From: an uncultured bacterium
GTDB taxonomy: Bacteria; Patescibacteriota; Dojkabacteria; CALFHW01
NCBI GenBank assembly: GCA_937876695.1
Contig: CALFHW010000084.1
Location: 1-10,676, forward strand
DNA: 10,676 bases
Direction of reading: 5' to 3'
In this document: positions 8,084-10,676 of the stretch, piece by piece
How the letters are laid out: each line of letters starts with the position of its first letter
Position numbering within the stretch: the stretch's first letter is position 1
The notes under the pieces: model-generated
What the model was told of the DNA's origin: nothing
What the model saw: only the letters and a program-made list of their open reading frames with translations
Database searches by the model: none
Made by a program: the position numbers and the translations under genes

Positions 8084-9184
8084 CTAATATCCCTTGGTTA
8101 TTGTCATCAAGTTTAGCAGTACCTCAGTTAAGGTAACGAGGCTGTTCTTGCTGATTCGCTCGACGACGGTATGCTGGAATTCTGCTCCATAACCCATCAA
8201 GACAGTTGGTATGCCTAGGCCATTGATTATATTGGCATTGGAGACGGCCATGTATTTTTTGTGCACTGGAGGCAGTTCAGCGCTCTGAATGCTATTGGTC
8301 ACTAACTCAATGATTTCAGTACTCTCAGGTAAACTAAACCCCGGGAAATACTCTTTTAGGATTAGAGAAGAACTAGTCCCCCAAGTTTTATCCAGGTTTT
8401 TCAGTAATTTCCCCAGACCGCTTAAGAATTGCTGCAGCTGCACATCACTGTAGCTATAGCAGCTTCCAGCCATTTTACATAGGTCAGGTACCATACTCGC
8501 CATCTCACCACCTTGTATTTTTCCTAAATTAACTACCGTCTCAGCAGAAATATTTCCTAATTGCATTTTAGATATAAGTTCGCAAGCTGCAGCTATAGCA
8601 TGGATTCCCTCATTAAAACTCGTAGGTCCATAAGCCTTTCTACCTCTAATTTCTAGCTCAAAGACCTGTGCAGCAGGTGCCTGGGTAATGTATTCACCCA
8701 CAGGAGTGCCTCTATCAGGTACTACACAATAACGTGAATCTGAGTTAATAAAACGAGCACTCGGATCGCCAGCTTCTTCCTGACAAGTGAAAACAATTTG
8801 CAGGTTACGATGCGGCAACTTTTCCATTTTTATTATTGCCAAGGCCTCAAAGATAGCAGCGATAGGCGCTTTTGAATCAGCCCCTAGGATTGTGTCACCC
8901 TGGCTTTTGATGTAGATTGCTCCCTTCATAGAAACTTCTTGGGGAATAATACCTCGACCCGGTTCTACCGTATCCATGTGGGTATTGAGTAGCAGCTTTT
9001 CGCCTGCAGCGGGTAACTCCAGATACAGGTTCCAATACTCATCTAGCCTTGCTTGTATGCCCATTTCAGTTGCCTTGGCAAGTAAGAACTGCGCAAATTG
9101 GAACTCTTCTCCCGATACTGAATCGATCTTTACAAACTGAAAAAAGTTATCCCGCAGGCGCTTGTAGTTTACTTTTTGCCTCAC
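8084..9184 (-). CDS. M20-family metallopeptidase, peptidase T-like, atypical
   Basis: Zinc-dependent exopeptidase or amidohydrolase of the M20 family, closest in layout to PepT-like tripeptidases. The metal ligands and catalytic residues are present: H69 and D71 in LLLNTHMDTV, bridging D103 in LGADSK, general base E136 and ligand E137 in TCQEEAG, D157 in VVPDRGTPVGEY and H338 in FQHTVVE. The inserted dimerisation domain covers about 171-280. Compared from memory with PepT-like proteins, several usual substrate-contact positions differ: the AHAG histidine is Y185, the Asn of NIVPD is S230 and the Arg of GEARS is Y243. GADDK is also changed to GADSK. It could therefore act on a different substrate. 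The start is GTG, overlapping the TGA of the upstream GNAT-like gene by 4 bp, which implies translational coupling. No signal peptide is seen, so it is cytoplasmic. Confidence 0.85.
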   Translation of the reverse strand: MRQKVNYKRLRDNFFQFVKIDSVSGEEFQFAQFLLAKATEMGIQARLDEYWNLYLELPAAGEKLLLNTHMDTVEPGRGIIPQEVSMKGAIYIKSQGDTILGADSKAPIAAIFEALAIIKMEKLPHRNLQIVFTCQEEAGDPSARFINSDSRYCVVPDRGTPVGEYITQAPAAQVFELEIRGRKAYGPTSFNEGIHAIAAACELISKMQLGNISAETVVNLGKIQGGEMASMVPDLCKMAGSCYSYSDVQLQQFLSGLGKLLKNLDKTWGTSSSLILKEYFPGFSLPESTEIIELVTNSIQSAELPPVHKKYMAVSNANIINGLGIPTVLMGYGAEFQHTVVERISKNSLVTLTEVLLNLMTITKGY

Positions 9185-10281
9185 GATATGTCTGTAGCTA
9201 CATAAGTTTGGAGCATAGGCACCATACCAGTATTTGGGTTAGCAGGTCCAATATAAGTATACGCTTCACCAAGATTTCCTGAAATGCCCGACTCACTATG
9301 AGCAGCTAGGTCATATCCATTAGCTATGCTCAACGGCCCCGAGGAAGCACGGATGCTCTCGCAAAAGACGATTGTGGGGCCATAACATTGCAAATAATTT
9401 GCGCTATTGATTAGATTCCTCATCTCGTGCCTGAGCACAGACGAGATACCTATACCGCGATATTCATTTCCTGGCTGCGTTACAAATGTTGGCTCTACCA
9501 GTTTCCATCCCTGAAAATCAAATTTACTATCAGTCTCCATCACGCCAGCTGCTATGACCTGACCATTCTTGCGCGCCAAAAGTACCGGGCTACTTTCCAG
9601 AATAGCTCGCTGCCTCGCAGTTGTTTGTTGTGCAGGATCGTGTGAATACTCAAATCCCAAGCTGAATAAACTAGCTAGCTGAGAGGCTATCACTTCAATA
9701 TCCGGTTGCTGACCGTCCAGCTCCAGGCTCCGCCCAGTAAGCATATCTATCCCACTTGTAAAATCAACTGCGTGCACAGTGATACCGTTCCTGACCAACT
9801 CACTTTTGGTTTGCTCTACCCAACCAGAATTATTCCTGAGCTCTCTTCCACGCATCCCTTTTGCCACAGCTTGTTCATGGGAGATCCCTTCGAGATTATA
9901 GCTTGCCCTAGAAGGGTTTTCGGTGGTGATATAGAACAGGCTCTGGCCAGTCCCTGGAATTGGAATTCTTCCATTTACTGAAGTACTTATGCCGGGGTCA
10001 TTTGCTGCATGAATGTGCCTTGCAAGATCCGTGCCTTCTACATCTGGCATTATCACCCTTATCTGCGTCAGGCCTGGTTTTGTTGCAGTTCTAACCGCAT
10101 ACTCAGCCCTATAAATATGTCGTACTATTTCAGTAGTAGTTGAACTCGTAGTAAGATAACTAGCCTTATACCTTCCAGTCAAATTATTTGGATCATCAAT
10201 TTTGGCAGTGATGACAGCTACTTCTAACTGGCTTATTTCATCAACTCTTCCTGTCTCACTTACTACTCCTATAGCTCCCAT
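9181..10281 (-). CDS. GNAT-like N-acetyltransferase with unrecognised N-terminal region
   Basis: The C-terminal half (about residues 195-345) resembles a GCN5-type acetyltransferase. The strand PVLLARKNGQVIAAGVME (232-249) is followed by a strand and motif A, EPTFVTQPGNEYRGIGIS (263-280), in which RGIGIS is the expected acetyl-CoA pyrophosphate loop. A helix and a closing NGYDL follow (321-325), then ISGNLGEAY (333-341). The layout of this end recalls beta-lysine acetyltransferase AblB, but only loosely. The first ~170 residues match no family I know; they contain the strands EVAVITAKI and LTQIRVIMPDVEG. No signal peptide or membrane segment is seen. It is the first gene of a two-gene operon with the M20 enzyme, so it may acetylate an amino acid or peptide that the peptidase also handles. 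The substrate is unknown. An in-frame TGA at 10288-10290 fixes the ATG at 10281 as the first possible ATG. Confidence 0.65.
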   Translation of the reverse strand: MGAIGVVSETGRVDEISQLEVAVITAKIDDPNNLTGRYKASYLTTSSTTTEIVRHIYRAEYAVRTATKPGLTQIRVIMPDVEGTDLARHIHAANDPGISTSVNGRIPIPGTGQSLFYITTENPSRASYNLEGISHEQAVAKGMRGRELRNNSGWVEQTKSELVRNGITVHAVDFTSGIDMLTGRSLELDGQQPDIEVIASQLASLFSLGFEYSHDPAQQTTARQRAILESSPVLLARKNGQVIAAGVMETDSKFDFQGWKLVEPTFVTQPGNEYRGIGISSVLRHEMRNLINSANYLQCYGPTIVFCESIRASSGPLSIANGYDLAAHSESGISGNLGEAYTYIGPANPNTGMVPMLQTYVATDIS

Positions 10282-10313
10282 AGTTATTCACTACCTATTT
10301 TAAATACCCAATG

Positions 10314-10343
10314 AATATAATACTTTGATTGCAGTCTTGTAAA
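10314..10343 (-). promoter_or_regulatory. Putative promoter of the GNAT/M20 operon
   Basis: On the minus strand, TTTACA (10343-10338) and TATATT (10319-10314) are 18 bp apart and match the -35 and -10 consensus at five and five of six positions. The predicted transcript starts near 10307 with a leader of about 26 nt. A second -10-like TAAAAT (10302-10297) lies closer to the gene. An AGG (10296-10294) about 12 bases before the ATG is the only Shine-Dalgarno-like sequence. Confidence 0.45.
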
Positions 10344-10355
10344 ATTTATATGGAT

Positions 10356-10385
10356 TTGTAATATAATGCTACAGAATGTTATATT
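10356..10385 (+). promoter_or_regulatory. Putative promoter of the gene starting at 10392
   Basis: TTGTAA (10356-10361) and TATATT (10380-10385) are 18 bp apart, and TG at 10377-10378 makes an extended -10. Six bases then separate the hexamer from the ATG, so the expected start of transcription is the A at 10392. An overlapping TATAAT at 10362-10367 is an alternative -10 that would give a leader of about 18 nt. Confidence 0.5.
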
Positions 10386-10391
10386 CATTAC

Positions 10392-10676
10392 ATGTATAAA
10401 ATTATAGACGCCGTGAAAGAGAAGTTAAGTGAAGATCTAGATGCACGCACAGCTCTAATCAGAGGTATTATGAATTATTCTGCCTATGCAGAGCTGATCC
10501 TTGCTGATGTCGAGAAGCGCATGTTTAAAACAATCGATAAACAGACTATTGTGGTTGCCTTGAGTAGAATAAGTAAGTCTAATTTCTGGAAAGCAACTGA
10601 TACTGGTGTCAGACTGACAAACCTGACTATCCACCCTGGTCTAATCGACTTTACTGTGGAGAGAACAGCTGAAAAT
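10392..10676 (+). CDS. N-terminal part of an unrecognised protein, cut by the window edge
   Basis: An open frame of 95 codons runs from the ATG at 10392 to the end of the window without a stop. It begins MYKIIDAVKEKLSEDLDAR. The first ~70 residues look helical and charged, with RGIMNYSAYAELILADVEKR and TIVVALSRISKS resembling a small winged-helix or helix-turn-helix fold. A strand-like region VRLTNLTIHPGLIDF follows. The pattern faintly recalls small N-terminal domains placed ahead of ACT domains in CPR and archaeal proteins, but I cannot confirm this. The gene is divergent from the GNAT/M20 operon and shares its inverted repeat, so a regulatory role for that operon is possible. The rest of the protein lies outside the window. 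Confidence 0.7.
   Translation, partial: MYKIIDAVKEKLSEDLDARTALIRGIMNYSAYAELILADVEKRMFKTIDKQTIVVALSRISKSNFWKATDTGVRLTNLTIHPGLIDFTVERTAEN

Larger units (their letters stand above)
10310..10389. repeat. 11-bp perfect inverted repeat in divergent promoter region
   Basis: AATGAATATAA at 10310-10320 and its exact reverse complement TTATATTCATT at 10379-10389 are separated by 58 bp. Each arm covers the putative -10 element (TATATT) of one of the two divergent transcription units. It may be a shared operator or simply a conserved promoter sequence. A 10-of-11 match to the left arm occurs at 1966-1976, upstream of the histidine kinase promoter. Confidence 0.6.

Noticed and set aside
8084..9184. The M20 gene as an inactive pseudoenzyme
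   Set aside because: Every metal ligand and both catalytic residues are present, and the frame is intact at 366 aa. A changed substrate fits better than loss of activity.
1..10676. A new defence, CRISPR, prophage or mobile-element system
   Set aside because: No nuclease, helicase-effector, integrase, transposase, toxin-antitoxin or repeat-spacer signature is visible. Most of the window is housekeeping genes with intact motifs.

Overview
The window looks like chromosomal DNA from a small-genome bacterium, probably a member of the Candidate Phyla Radiation (Patescibacteria, possibly Saccharibacteria). The signs are a short FtsK (760 aa, four predicted membrane segments), a divergent DnaG whose TOPRIM motif reads EGNLD instead of the usual EGYMD, a divergent arginyl-tRNA synthetase, short intergenic gaps, and translation starts without clear Shine-Dalgarno sequences. 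TAA, TAG and TGA are all used as stops, so the standard bacterial code applies and recoded SR1/Gracilibacteria-type code 25 is excluded. The taxonomic placement is inferred from protein character and was not tested by search.

Layout. 1-407: end or whole of an unrecognised basic protein (+). 477-1172: OmpR-type response regulator (+). 1179-1886: small soluble histidine kinase (-), convergent with the regulator across a 6-bp gap. 1998-4280 (-): FtsK/SpoIIIE DNA translocase. 4336-6159 (-): DnaG primase. 6225-7970 (+): ArgS, divergent from dnaG. 8084-9184 and 9181-10281 (-): an M20-family metallopeptidase preceded in its operon by a GNAT-like protein, overlapping by 4 bp (GTGA). 10392-end (+): start of an unrecognised gene, divergent from that operon. 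No gap exceeds 113 bp. I see no rRNA, tRNA, CRISPR array, insertion sequence or phage gene.

How the genes fit together. dnaG and ftsK supply replication priming and chromosome segregation, and argS supplies translation; these are ordinary housekeeping genes. The regulator and kinase probably form a two-component pair in which the kinase has no sensor domain of its own. The GNAT/M20 operon and the divergent gene at the right edge form the accessory part of the window. They share an 11-bp inverted repeat lying over both putative -10 elements, which suggests co-regulation.

The most notable sequence-level pattern is at the gene starts. Five starts (response regulator, ftsK, dnaG, argS and the gene at 10392) each have a TG followed by an A/T-rich -10-like hexamer ending 5-6 nt before the ATG, with no Shine-Dalgarno. 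This predicts transcription beginning at or next to the start codon, i.e. leaderless mRNAs. I found no convincing evidence of a wholly new multi-gene system; the GNAT/M20/divergent-gene locus is the best candidate for something undescribed.
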